DNA of 64,000 nucleotides from Chersky-840 sp963848335 (lineage in GTDB: Bacteria; Actinomycetota; Acidimicrobiia; Acidimicrobiales; UBA8190), in the NCBI GenBank assembly GCA_963848335.1, contig CAWKDD010000001.1:1240001-1304000 (forward strand), read 5' to 3'. Each line of letters starts with the position of its first letter. Position 1 is the stretch's first letter. The position numbers and the translations under genes are program-made. Shown one piece after another: positions 25,291-34,981 of the stretch. The notes below the pieces were generated by a model. It ran no database searches and had not been told where the DNA came from. It worked only from the letters and a program-made list of their open reading frames with translations.

Positions 25291-25773
25291 ATGGTGAAGG
25301 CGCAACCAGATGACAAAGTGGCGCAAGACGTTCGGGCGCCGGCCGACCGGCGCATCGTCGTCGGAGTGGACGCCTCGGAGGAATCCAAAGAGGCGTTGCG
25401 ATGGGCGGCGAACTACGCCCGGAGCACGGGAGCGGACCTCGACGTCGTGCACGCCTGGCACGTCTCGGACGAGCATGCGTGGTTGCAGAGCCTGCCTCCC
25501 CCCGCCAACCCCACGGATGTGGCCCGCAAGGCGCTCGCCGCCGTGGTCGACGAGGTGGTGACCCCGGACACGGTCCAGGTGCGCAGTGCGGTCCTCGAAG
25601 GCCACGCCGCACAAGTGCTGGTGAAAGCCGCGCAAGGTGCCGAGATGCTGGTGGTGGGGAGTCGGGGGTTCGGAGGATTCGACGGGCTGTTGCTCGGGTC
25701 GGTGAGCGGACATTGCGCCACGCACGCGCCGTGCTCGGTCGTCATCATCCGACCCACCCGACGAGCCCGGTAA
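25291..25773 (+). CDS. universal stress protein UspA family, ATP-binding type
   Basis: 160 residues from ATG 25291, set by AAGGAGGG eight nt upstream. After a 20-residue leader comes the UspA fold: RRIVVGVDASEESKEALRWAANYARSTGADLDVVHAW, then VLVKAAQGAEMLVVGSRGFGGFDGLLLGSVSGHCATHAPCSVVIIR. The GSRGFGGFDGLLLGSVS segment is the complete G-x2-G-x9-G-S ATP-binding motif, unlike the degenerate tandem protein at 2.3 kb. Such proteins act as stress and energy-status sensors in the cytosol. It stands apart from its neighbours (175 bp to NfeD) and is likely monocistronic. Confidence 0.9.
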   Translation: MVKAQPDDKVAQDVRAPADRRIVVGVDASEESKEALRWAANYARSTGADLDVVHAWHVSDEHAWLQSLPPPANPTDVARKALAAVVDEVVTPDTVQVRSAVLEGHAAQVLVKAAQGAEMLVVGSRGFGGFDGLLLGSVSGHCATHAPCSVVIIRPTRRAR

Positions 25774-25947
25774 CCGCCACCGCCGTCTGTCGTCTCGCTG
25801 TCATGCCGTCATGACCAGGGCCCCGCCGTGCCGGAGCGCACCGCCGGGGCTCGTGCCGACTCGTGCCTGGAACGGGCCACCACCCGACCGCATCGCCCCA
25901 GCACCCCGGCGGTATGATGGCTCTGGCGCAACCATGAGGAGGCGCCC

Positions 25948-26442
25948 ATGTGGGTCGTAGCCGGAGTCCTGCTCGGGCTGGTGGTTCTCGCTTCGCTGGT
26001 CGGCTTCCATACGGGCCCGCACGCGCACTTCGCCGCCGGGGTGATCGGCGTCTGTGCCGCCGCCTGGCTCGTGTTCATGGCCGTCGACGGCCGTTCCGCT
26101 CCTGTCCTGTGGGCCCTGTTGAGCGCTGATGTGGTGGTCTCGGCGGGCGTGGGGATCATGGCGTGGAACGGCCTGTCCGGTCGAGCCGTGGCGGGGCATC
26201 ACGTAGGTTCGGTCGAAGGGGCCGAGGGGGTCGCCGTCGGCGATCTGACGCCCGAGGGCATCGTGCGTGTGCGCGGGGAGGACTGGTCTGCGGTGTCGGT
26301 CAACGGGAACGTGGCGGCAGGTTGCCGCGTGCAGGTCCTGAGGGCCGTGGGAGTGCACCTGGAGGTCTGGGGCGAGGACGACGAGGCGTTGCCCCGGGGC
26401 GCAAACCTCAGCCTCGACAAGGGCAAGGAGCAAAGACCGTGA
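25948..26442 (+). CDS. NfeD-like membrane protein, partner of the stomatin
   Basis: 164 residues. Three hydrophobic helices fill the N-terminal half (VVAGVLLGLVVLASLVGF, AAGVIGVCAAAWLVFMAV, VLWALLSADVVVSAGVGIMAW). The C-terminal 80 residues form the OB-fold typical of NfeD (GVAVGDLTPEGIVRVRGEDWSAVSVNGNVAAGCRVQVLRAVGVHLEVW). This is the short NfeD form without the ClpP-like protease domain. ATG 25948 follows AGGAGG. Its stop overlaps the GTG of the SPFH gene (GTGA, 26439-26442), the standard NfeD-stomatin pairing; the two are expected to form a membrane microdomain complex. Confidence 0.85.
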   Translation: MWVVAGVLLGLVVLASLVGFHTGPHAHFAAGVIGVCAAAWLVFMAVDGRSAPVLWALLSADVVVSAGVGIMAWNGLSGRAVAGHHVGSVEGAEGVAVGDLTPEGIVRVRGEDWSAVSVNGNVAAGCRVQVLRAVGVHLEVWGEDDEALPRGANLSLDKGKEQRP

Positions 26443-27398
26443 TCGTCGGCATCATCATCGGGGTGGTGGTCCTCTTCGTGCTCGTCATGCTGGCGTTCTC
26501 GGTGAAGATCATCCGTGAGTACCAACGGATCGTGTTGTTCAGGCTCGGCCGAGCGGTGGGAGTCAGGGGGCCGGGGCTCGTGCTCATCAACCCGGTGACC
26601 GACAGGACCTCATGGGTGGACCTTCGCGAGCGGTTCCTCGAGATCCCTCACCAGACCGCCATCACTAAGGACAACGCGTCCATCTCCATCGACTTCATCA
26701 TCTTCTACAAGGTCGTCGACCCTTCGATGACGGTGCTCCAGGTCCAGAACTTCGCGGCCGCCGCACAGAACGTCGCCGCCACCACGCTTCGGAGCGTCGT
26801 GGGGGACATGCCCCTTGACGACGTGCTGTCGAAGCGTGAGGACATGAACGCGTCGCTGCGCGTCCGCCTCGACGAGGTCACCGAGCGCTGGGGTGTCAAG
26901 GTGACCACGGTGGAGGTGCGCGAGGTCAACCCCCCCGCCGGCGTCCTCGACGCCATGACCCGCCAGATGTCGGCCGAACGCACCCGACGGGCGGCCATCA
27001 CCGAGGCCCAGGGCCAGAAGCAGGCGGCCATCACCCTGGCCGAGGGCACCAAGCAGGCCGCCATCCTGGGCGCCGAGGGCGAGCGGCAGTCCGCCATCCT
27101 CCGGGCCGAAGGGCTGGCCGCCGGGCTGCAGACGATCCTCGCGGTCGGGCGGGGACTGGACCGCAACACCATGCAACTCCAATACCTCGAGACCCTGAAG
27201 CAGGTCGGCACGGCTCCCTCGACGAAGATCGTCGTCCCCATGGAGCTGTTGGGGGGCATCATGAACGGCCTGCGGGGCGTGCTGCCCGGGGAGTCGGCCA
27301 ACGGCGACGGAACCGCCGTCGACGCGGCTTCGACGGGGACCGTCTGGGTCGCGGACTCGACCAATCGACCCGAGGCCGAAAACAGCGGCGGCCCCTGA
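26439..27398 (+). CDS. SPFH/band 7 stomatin-like membrane protein
   Basis: 319 residues from GTG 26439, with AAGGAG in the end of the NfeD gene as ribosome-binding site. An N-terminal helix (IVGIIIGVVVLFVLVMLAFSVKII) anchors the protein. The SPFH domain begins REYQRIVLFRLGRAVGVRGPGLVLINPVTD and continues through KDNASISIDFIIFYKVVDPS and ERWGVKVTTVEVREVNPPAGVLDAMTRQMSAERTRRAAI. A coiled coil rich in Ala/Gln/Glu repeats (AAITEAQGQKQAAITLAEG and so on) follows, then a variable tail. Stomatins oligomerise and organise membrane proteins; in bacteria they pair with NfeD, as here. A strong hairpin starts 12 bp after the stop. Confidence 0.93.
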   Translation: MIVGIIIGVVVLFVLVMLAFSVKIIREYQRIVLFRLGRAVGVRGPGLVLINPVTDRTSWVDLRERFLEIPHQTAITKDNASISIDFIIFYKVVDPSMTVLQVQNFAAAAQNVAATTLRSVVGDMPLDDVLSKREDMNASLRVRLDEVTERWGVKVTTVEVREVNPPAGVLDAMTRQMSAERTRRAAITEAQGQKQAAITLAEGTKQAAILGAEGERQSAILRAEGLAAGLQTILAVGRGLDRNTMQLQYLETLKQVGTAPSTKIVVPMELLGGIMNGLRGVLPGESANGDGTAVDAASTGTVWVADSTNRPEAENSGGP

Positions 27399-27409
27399 CG
27401 CTGTGACCC

Positions 27410-27435
27410 GTCCCGGCACCGAACCGTGTCGGGAC
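27410..27435 (+). terminator. transcription terminator-like hairpin after the stomatin gene
   Basis: GTCCCGGCAC (27410-27419) pairs with GTGTCGGGAC (27426-27435): nine Watson-Crick pairs and one G-T across a six-base loop, starting 12 bp after the stop. No U-tract follows, which is common for actinobacterial hairpin terminators. Confidence 0.55.
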
Positions 27436-27577
27436 GTGATCACCTGGTGCGTCTCCCGTTCGGGCGCCCGCCCGCGCCTCGCCGCCGCCGGGCGGTCTCC
27501 AGCCAAGGCGCAGCCGGCCATGAGCATCGTGGCCCTGTATCCACAAGGATGGTCCCCATGGGTGTAAGAGCGGCGCG

Positions 27578-29277
27578 TTGACCCCTCGAGACGTCACGCG
27601 ACTGCCCCACCTGTCCGACGAGCATTCCCGGGCCGGGCCGGTCCGGAGCCGGCGCCCGGTTTACGTGGACCTGCTTCCTCCGTGCAATGCGGGCTGTCCG
27701 GCCGGTGAGAACATCCAGGCCTGGCTGGCACACGTGGAAGCCGGCCGTCACCAGGAGGCCTGGCGGGCCCTCGTCACCGACAACCCCCTGCCGGCGATCC
27801 ACGGGCGCGTCTGCTACCACCCCTGTGAGCAAGTGTGCAATCGCGCCGAGCTCGACAGCGCGGTCTCGATCCACGCCGTGGAGCGCTTCCTCGGGGACCT
27901 GGCCATGGAGCAGAGATGGGCGTTGCCCGCGCCACCGCGCCGTACCGGCAAACGGGTGCTCGTCGTGGGCGCCGGGCCGAGTGGGTTGTCCGCGGCGTAC
28001 CACCTCGCCCGTCTGGGTCACGAGGTCGAGATCCGGGACGCCGGGGACGAGCCGGGTGGGATGATGCGCTACGGCATCCCGGCCTACCGGTTGCCCCGTG
28101 AGGTCCTCGGCGCCGAGCTCGAGCGGATCGCGGCACTGGGTGTGCAAATGACCGGCGGCCACCGGGTCGAGGATCTGGCCGCCGAGCAGCGTGACGGCGG
28201 CTTCGACGCCGTCTTCGTCGCCGTGGGGGCGCATCTCTCCAAGCGCGTCGACATCCCCGCCCGCGACGCCGGACCGATCGTCGACGCGGTGTCGTTCCTG
28301 CGCAGCGTGGCGTCAGGTGAACGGCCCTCGATCGGGCGGCGCGTCGCCGTCTACGGCGGGGGCAACACCGCCATGGACGCGGCCCGTACGGCCCGGCGCC
28401 TCGGGGCCGACGAGGCGCTCATCGTCTACCGGCGCACCCGGGCCCAGATGCCCGCCCACGAGGAGGAGGCCGAGGACGCCGAGCGGGAGGGGGTGCGCAT
28501 CAACTGGCTCCGGACCATCACCGCGTTCGACGGGCCCACGCTCACCGTCGAGGCCATGGAGCTGGACGAGAACGGGTTTCCCCGGCCCACCGGGCGTTTC
28601 GAGGAGCTCAGCGCGGATACGGTCATTCTCGCCCTGGGCCAGGAGACCGACAGCTCGTTCCTGAGGACCGTCCCGGGGGTCGAGTTCACCCCGGACGGCA
28701 CCGTGGTGGTGTCCGACGCCATGATGACCGGCTGCCCCGGTGTGTTCGCCGGCGGCGACATGGTGCCGGCCGAGCGCACCGTGACGGTGGGTGTGGGTCA
28801 CGGCAAGAAGGCGGCCCGACACATCGACTCCTGGCTGCGCGGGGCCGCGCTGCCCCAGGCGCCCAAGCACGAGGTGGCCGCCTTCGACCTGTTGAACCTG
28901 TGGTACTTCGGCGACGCCCCCCGTCGCCTCCAGCCCGAGGTGGCGCCCGACGAGCGCGTCACCGGCTTCGGCGAGGTGCTCGGAGGCCTGTCGGTCGGCG
29001 AGGCGAGTTACGAGGCGGCGCGGTGTCTGTCGTGCGGCAACTGCTTCGAGTGCGACGGCTGTCTCGGGGCGTGTCCCGAGGATGCGGTCGTCAAGCTCGG
29101 CGTCGGCCACCGCTACCGGTTCGACTACGACCGCTGTACCGGGTGCGGAGCCTGCTTCGAGCAGTGCCCGGTGCACGCCATCGACATGGTGCCGGAGGGC
29201 ACGGTCGACATGGTGCCGGAGGGCACGGTCGACATGGTGCCGGAAGGCACGGTCGACTGGTGCCGGAGGGAGGGTGA
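27578..29277 (+). CDS. GltD-like NAD(P)H oxidoreductase fused to a ferredoxin domain, frame-disrupted at its end
   Basis: The likely start is a TTG at 27578; no better start codon is seen and the exact start is uncertain. It begins with the Fer4_20 dihydropyrimidine-dehydrogenase/GltD N-terminal domain (PPCNAGCPAGENIQAWL, RVCYHPCEQVCNRAELD). Then come FAD binding (RVLVVGAGPSGLSAAYHLARLGHEVEI), NADPH binding (RRVAVYGGGNTAMDAARTARRLGAD) and the return to FAD (GVFAGGDMV). The C-terminus has two [4Fe-4S] motifs: CLSCGNCFECDGCLGACPEDA and CTGCGACFEQCPVHA. The end is a tandem MVPEGTVD repeat in which copy 4 lacks one A (near 29257); restoring it gives 567 codons and a TGA overlapping the nifJ ATG (TGATG). 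Probable role: electron transfer between NADP(H) and ferredoxin for the adjacent PFOR. Confidence 0.85.
29183..29270 (+). repeat. 24-bp tandem repeat at the C-terminus of the GltD-like gene
   Basis: Three whole copies at 29183, 29207 and 29231, plus a partial fourth at 29255, of a 24-bp unit starting GACATGGTGCCGGAGGGCAC, encoding DMVPEGTV. Copy 3 has one substitution (GAA for GAG). Copy 4 lacks the A of the ATG codon, which breaks the frame just before the true stop. Confidence 0.9.
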
Positions 29278-32200
29278 TGCGGATAACCCTCGACGGGAAC
29301 GAGGCGGCGGCGTCGGTCGCCTACCGGCTGAACGAGGTCTGTTGCATCTATCCCATCACGCCGGCCTCGATCATGGCCGAGCTGACCGACGAGTGGTCCA
29401 GCAAGGGTCGGCCCAACGTCTGGGGAAGCGTGCCCGCCGTGCTGGAGCTGCAGAGCGAAGGCGGCGCGGCCGGTGCACTGCACGGGTCCCTGCAGGGCGG
29501 AGCGCTCACCACGACGTTCACCGCCTCGCAGGGGCTGTTGCTCATGATCCCCAACATGTACAAGATCGCCGGGGAGCTCACGCCCACGGTCTTCCACGTC
29601 GCGGCGCGCGCCCTGGCCGCCCAGGCACTTTCGATCTTCGGCGACCATTCCGACGTGATGGCCGTCCGCCAGACGGGTTTCGCCATCCTGTCGTCGTCCT
29701 CGGTCCAAGAGGCGCACGACCTGGCCGCCGTGAGCCATGCCGCCACGCTCTCGAGCAGGATCCCCTTCGTCCACTTCTTCGACGGCTTCCGGACGTCGCA
29801 CGAGCTCAACACGATCGAGATGCTCTCCGACGACGACCTGCGTGTGCTCGTCCCCGAAGAGCTGGTCCGCGCCCATCGCGGGCGTGCCCTGTCGCCCGAG
29901 CACCCCTTCATCCGGGGTACGGCGCAGAACCCCGACGTCTACTTCCAGGCACGCGAGACGACCAACCCCTTCTACGCCCGCACTCCCGCGCTCGTCGAGG
30001 AGGCCATGGACCGTCTGGCACAACGGACCGGGCGCCGCTACCACCTCGTGGACTACACAGGGCACCCCGAGGCCGAGCGAGTCGTCGTGGTCATGGGGTC
30101 GGGGGCCGAGACGACCCGGGAGACCGTCGAATACCTCTGCGGGCGCGGAGAGCGGGTGGGGGTGGTGACGATCCGTCTCTTCCGGCCGTTCCCGGCCGAC
30201 GCCTTCCTGGCCGCGTTGCCCCCGACGGTGGCACGGGTGAGCGTGCTCGACCGGACCAAGGAACCGGGCTCGCTAGGGGAGCCGCTCCTGCTCGACGTGG
30301 TCTGCGCCCTGGCCGAGGCGCACGCCGCCGCCGGGGGCGGGGTCATGCCGCTCGTCACCGGCGGTCGGTACGGGTTGGCCTCCAAGGAGCTCACCCCGGC
30401 CATGGTGGCGGGGGTCTTCGACGAGCTCGGAAGGGAGCGGCCCCGACGGAGGTTCACCGTCGGCATCAACGACGACGTCTCGGGCCTCAGTCTCTCCCAC
30501 GCGACGTCGCTCGACATCGAGCCCGCTGAGACGCTGCGGGCGGTCTTCTTCGGGCTCGGCTCGGACGGGACCGTGGGCGCCAACAAGAACACGGTCAAGA
30601 TCCTCGGCGCCGAGGCCCATCTGTACTGCCAGGGCTACTTCGTCTACGACTCCAAGAAGTCGGGGGCGCAGACCGCTTCGCACCTGCGCTTCGGGCCCCG
30701 TCCCATCCGGGCGCCCTACCTGGTCGAGCAGGCCAGCTTCATCGGCTGCCACCATTTCGGGCTGCTGGCTCACGCCGAGGTCCTGGGACGCGCCGCCCCC
30801 GGTGCCACGCTCCTGTTGAACTTCGGGCATCCCGCCCCCGAGCTCTGGGACGCGCTCGACTCGGCCGATCCAGGAGGAGATCGTCGCCAAAGGGCTCGAG
30901 GTGTACGTGATCGACGCGGGCCGGATCGCACGCGAGGCGGGGCTGGGTGGGCGCGTCAATACGGTGCTGCAGACCTGCTTCTTCGCCATCTCCGGAGTGC
31001 TCGAGAGGGACGAGGCCATCACGCGGGTGAAGGCCGCCATCACCAAGAGCTACGAGCGGCGCGGCAGCGAGGTGGTCGAGGCCAATCTCCGGGCGGTCGA
31101 TCGCGCCGTGGAGGGTCTCGTGCGGGTCGAGGTCCCCCGGGCCGCCACCTCGACGCTCGAGCCGGCGCCGCTCGTCCCGGCGGGCGCACCGGCCTTCGTC
31201 CGCGACGTCACCGCCGTGTTGATGGCCGGCCGGGGCGACGAGCTGCCCGTCAGTGCTCTGCCGCCGGACGGCACGTGGCCGAGCGGGACGGCAGCCTACG
31301 AGAAGCGCAGGATCTCGGAGCTCGTCGCCCTGTGGGACCCCGATCTGTGCATCCAGTGCGGCAACTGCAGTTTCGTCTGCCCCCACAGCGTGATCCGTTC
31401 GAAGTACTACGGCCGATCGAAGCTCGACGCCGCCCCGCCCGCCTTCCGCTCCGCGCCGCTGCGGGCCCGGGGGCTCCCCGACACCGGCTACACGTTGCAG
31501 GTCTACGTGGACGACTGCACGGGCTGCGGGCTCTGCGTCGAGGCATGTCCGGCCCTGGCGCCCGACGACCCGTCTCGCAAGGCCATCAACCTCACGTCCC
31601 TGGAGTCGCTCACCCCGGCCGAACAGGACAACATCGCGTTCTTCGAGACGCTGCCGGTCGCCGAGCGCACCCGGGTGGATTTCGGCACGGTGCGCGGCAC
31701 GCAGTTCCTGCAACCGCTGTTCGAGTTCTCCGGTGCCTGCGCCGGTTGTGGCGAGACCCCGTACCTGAAGCTCCTGTCCCAGCTCTTCGGCGACCGCGCC
31801 GTCATCGCCAACGCCACCGGCTGCTCGTCGATCTACGGAGGGAACCTGCCCACCACGCCGTGGACCACCGACGCCGAGGGGCGTGGCCCGGCGTGGTCGA
31901 ATTCGCTCTTCGAGGACAACGCCGAGTTCGGCCTGGGCCTGCGCCTGGCCGCCGACCGCCACCTCGATCTGGCCCGGACACGGCTCGAGGAGCTGCGTGA
32001 CGTGCTCGGCGCGGAGCTCGTCGATGCCGTGCTCGGAGCACCCCAGCTCACCGAGTCCGACCTGCACGCCCAACGCCTGCGCGTGGCCGAGCTCGAGCGC
32101 CGTCTGTCCGCCCTCGACGGCCCGTCGGCACTCGATCTGTCGAGCGTCGTGGACCACCTCGTCCGTCGGAGCGTGTGGATCGTGGGAGGGGACGGCTGGG

Positions 32201-32847
32201 CCTACGACATCGGTTTCGGCGGGCTCGACCACGTCCTCGCCAGCGGGCACAACGTGAACGTGCTCGTGCTCGACACGGAGGTGTATTCGAACACCGGCGG
32301 CCAGATGTCCAAGTCGACGCCTCTGGGTGCCGTGGCCAAGTTCGCCGCCGCCGGCAAGACGGTGGAGAAGAAGGATCTCGCCCTGCAGGCGATCGCCTAC
32401 GGCAGTGTCTACGTGGCCAGGGTGGCCATGGGGGCCGACCCCGAGCAGACCCTGCGGGCCTTTCGCGAGGCCGAGGCCTACGACGGCCCGTCGCTCGTGA
32501 TCGCCTACAGTCACTGCATCGCCCACGGCATCGAGATGCGCGACGGGCTCGACCAGCAGTACCGCGCCGTGGCCAGCGGGTACTGGCCCCTCGTGCGCTA
32601 CAACCCTGTCGTGCGCGCCGAGGGAGGCAATCCCTTCATGCTCGACTCGCCCAGGCCGCGCCTGGCGCTCAACGAGTACCGACGCCGGGAACTGCGCTTC
32701 GCGTCGCTGGCGAATTCCGATCCCGCCGAGGCCGAACGTCTCGGCGACCTGGCTCAGGCCGCGGTCAGGCAGCGCTGGGAGACCTACGAGGAGATGGCGA
32801 CGCGGCCCGCCCACCGCTTCCCGGCCGACGCCCGTAAGGAGCATTGA
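29277..32847 (+). CDS. nifJ: pyruvate:ferredoxin (flavodoxin) oxidoreductase, single-chain, frame-disrupted
   Basis: ATG 29277 overlaps the corrected stop of the GltD-like gene. One extra base near 30866 shifts the frame (+1, restoring ALDSA-IQEEIVAKGLEVYVIDAGR). Removing it gives 1190 codons, the classic length. Domains in order: TPP Pyr domain (CCIYPITPASIMAELTDEW), domain II, gamma domain (FGLGSDGTVGANKNTVKIL), two [4Fe-4S] motifs (CIQCGNCSFVCPHSVI and CTGCGLCVEACPALAP), a third cluster at GACAGCGETPYLK, and the TPP/Mg site (GDGWAYDIGFGGLDHVLASG, VYSNTGGQMSKSTPLGA). It interconverts pyruvate, CoA and oxidised ferredoxin with acetyl-CoA, CO2 and reduced ferredoxin in the cytosol; oxygen-sensitive in most organisms. 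Its stop overlaps the next ATG (TGATG). Confidence 0.92.
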
Positions 32848-33857
32848 TGGACCTGTCGACGAGGTACATGGGACTGTCACTGCGCAATCCGCTCGTGGCC
32901 TCGGCGTCCCCGCTGAGCCACACCCTCGACGGTGTTCGTCGGCTAGCCGATGCCGGGGTCGGCGCCGTGGTGCTGTACTCGCTGTTCGAGGAGGAGCTGG
33001 CAGAAGAGGCGATCCGCAACGCCCGCCTGGCGGAAGCGGGGACCGAGAGCTTCGCCGAGTCGCTGTCCTACTTCCCCGAGGCGGCGGGCGAGGTGTCGGG
33101 GCCCCGCCGGTACCTGAGCCTGGTCGAGCGGGCCACGTCCGAGATCGAGATCCCCGTGATCGCCAGCCTCAACGGCGTCACCCCCGGTGGCTGGACCACC
33201 TTCGCCCGGGCCATAGAGGACGCCGGCGCCGTCGCCATCGAGCTCAACGTGTACTACGTGCCGGGTGACTCGAGTGTGTCGGGGCGCGACGTCGAGCTGC
33301 GCCACCTCGAGATCCTCCGGCGCGTCAAGGACACTGTGAGCGTGCCCGTGGCCGTCAAGTTGAGCCCGCACTTCAGCTCGACGGGGGACATGGCCCGGCA
33401 GCTCGACGCAGCCGGCGCCGACGCCCTCGTGCTCTTCAACCGCATCGTTCAGCCCGACATCGATCCCGAATCGCTCGCCGTCGTGCCCGGCGTCGGTCTG
33501 TCGGGCCCGACCGAAGGCCGTGTCCCCCGCACGTGGATCGCACTGCTGCACGGGCATCTGGGAGCGTCGCTGGCGGCCTCGACGGGGGTGGAGGGCCCCG
33601 AGGACCTGGCCAAGTACCTGCTGGCGGGGGCCGACGTCGTCATGACCACCTCCTCGCTGCTGCGCCATGGCCCCGCACACGCCGCCACCTTGTTGGACGG
33701 GTTGACCGACTGGATGGCGCGCAAGGGTTTCGCCGCCGTGGGCGATCTGCGCGGCAAGCTGGCCGTCGCCCCCGGGGAGGACGGCTCGGCCTACGAGCGC
33801 ACGGGCTATGTGCGTGCCCTGCGCGCCGCCAACGCCGGCACGTACGGCCCCTGGTGA
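32847..33857 (+). CDS. dihydroorotate dehydrogenase-like (PreA-type) flavoprotein
   Basis: 336 residues from ATG 32847, which overlaps the nifJ stop. FMN-barrel protein of the DHOD family: MDLSTRYMGLSLRNPLVASASPLSHTLDGVRRLADAGVGAVVLYSLFEEEL, PVIASLNGVTPGGWTTFARAIEDAGAVAIELNVYYVP, VPVAVKLSPHFSSTGDMARQLDAAGADALVLFNR, and the phosphate-binding end YLLAGADVVMTTSSLLRHGP. It lacks pyr-cluster context and is fused to no ferredoxin, so it is unlikely to be PyrD. The subfamily is frequently next to nifJ and may serve as an electron-transfer or biosynthetic flavoprotein; its substrate is unknown. The three genes (GltD-like, nifJ, this) form one overlapping unit. Confidence 0.83.
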   Translation: MDLSTRYMGLSLRNPLVASASPLSHTLDGVRRLADAGVGAVVLYSLFEEELAEEAIRNARLAEAGTESFAESLSYFPEAAGEVSGPRRYLSLVERATSEIEIPVIASLNGVTPGGWTTFARAIEDAGAVAIELNVYYVPGDSSVSGRDVELRHLEILRRVKDTVSVPVAVKLSPHFSSTGDMARQLDAAGADALVLFNRIVQPDIDPESLAVVPGVGLSGPTEGRVPRTWIALLHGHLGASLAASTGVEGPEDLAKYLLAGADVVMTTSSLLRHGPAHAATLLDGLTDWMARKGFAAVGDLRGKLAVAPGEDGSAYERTGYVRALRAANAGTYGPW

Positions 33858-33908
33858 GGACCCTGTGCAGGGCACACCGCTGAGGTCGAGCTCCGCCGCC
33901 GACGCGCC

Positions 33909-34928
33909 GTGGAGACGATCCCGGAGGTGATCGAGGCCTGGGCGCCGGTCCGGATCTGTGACAACGGCGGTTGGACCGACACCTGGTTCGGAGGGCCGGG
34001 CCGAATCTTGAACATCGCCGTGGCCCCCGGGGTGGAGGTCTCGATCCGCACCACCACGGGCCCGGACCCCGTGGTGCTCGACGTGGCCAACTTCGGCCAC
34101 CGTTACTCCGTCGTTCCCGGCGTGACCCGGGCCGCGCGCCACCCGCTGCTGGAGGCGGCCGTCGACGCGTTCCCACCCCCACCGGGTCTCGCCGTCGAGA
34201 TCGCTGTCCGTTCCTCGGTCCCGGCCGGCTGCGGCACCGGGACCTCGGCGGCGGTGGCGGTTGCGCTGGTGGGCGCTTTGAGGGCCATGCGTTCCGAGGA
34301 TGTGCCGCCACGCGACATCGCCTACGCCGCCCATAGGCTCGAGGTCGACGTCGTCGGGGCCCAGAGCGGGATCCAGGACCAGCTGAGCGCGGCCTTCGGG
34401 GGGATCAACTACCTGGAGATCGATCCGTACCCCCAGTCCACGGTGCACCCCCTGGGTGTGTGGGACGACCTCGGCGCCCGGTTGACGCTGGTCTACGTGG
34501 GTCGCGCTCATGATTCGTCGGGAGTGCACCGCCGGGTGATCGAGGATCTGACCTCGCGTCCGTCGACGGCCTTCTCACGGCTGCGCCACGCCGCCGAGTC
34601 GGCTCGTGACGCCGTGGTGACCCGGGACCTGAGCGCCTTCGGTCGTGCCATGATCGCCAACACCGAGGCCCAGAGGTCCCTGCACCCCGAGCTGGTGGGC
34701 GTCGATGCGTCGAGGGTGATCGACGTCGCCGCGGCCCACGGTGCCATCGGCTGGAAGGTCAACGGGGCTGGCGGAGAGGGCGGATCGCTCACCATCTTGA
34801 GCGCCACTCCCGAGGAGAAGAAGGCGCTCGGGCGCGCTGTGGACGCGGCCGCGCCGGATTATCGGGTGCTCCCCGTCCACATCAGCGCGGCCGGGGTCCA
34901 GGTCCGAGGCGCCGTCGCGCCCTCGTGA
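33909..34928 (+). CDS. GHMP-family sugar kinase (heptose/fucose kinase-like)
   Basis: 339 residues from GTG 33909. The N-terminal GHMP substrate motif is EAWAPVRICDNGGWTDTWFGGPGRILNIAV, close to the PGRISFAGGGTD motif of heptose-7-phosphate and fucose kinases. The ATP loop is VRSSVPAGCGTGTSAAVAVALVGALRA (P-x3-G-x-G-T-S-A). The C-terminal motif is KVNGAGGEGGSLTILSAT. It should phosphorylate a sugar in the cytosol; glucuronic acid, heptose phosphate or fucose are candidates. It follows the PreA-like gene by 51 bp on the same strand but has no evident metabolic link to it. Confidence 0.82.
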   Translation: METIPEVIEAWAPVRICDNGGWTDTWFGGPGRILNIAVAPGVEVSIRTTTGPDPVVLDVANFGHRYSVVPGVTRAARHPLLEAAVDAFPPPPGLAVEIAVRSSVPAGCGTGTSAAVAVALVGALRAMRSEDVPPRDIAYAAHRLEVDVVGAQSGIQDQLSAAFGGINYLEIDPYPQSTVHPLGVWDDLGARLTLVYVGRAHDSSGVHRRVIEDLTSRPSTAFSRLRHAAESARDAVVTRDLSAFGRAMIANTEAQRSLHPELVGVDASRVIDVAAAHGAIGWKVNGAGGEGGSLTILSATPEEKKALGRAVDAAAPDYRVLPVHISAAGVQVRGAVAPS

Positions 34929-34936
34929 AACCCGCC

Positions 34937-34955
34937 GGGCCGGCGAGGTCGGCCC
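34937..34955. terminator. possible bidirectional terminator hairpin
   Basis: GGGCCG (34937-34942) and CGGCCC (34950-34955) flank a seven-base loop in the 53-bp gap between the convergent kinase and cytochrome b genes. The stem is short and no U-tract is present. Confidence 0.35.
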
Positions 34956-34981
34956 GCAGTCGGGGGGTCCCATCTCCGGGC

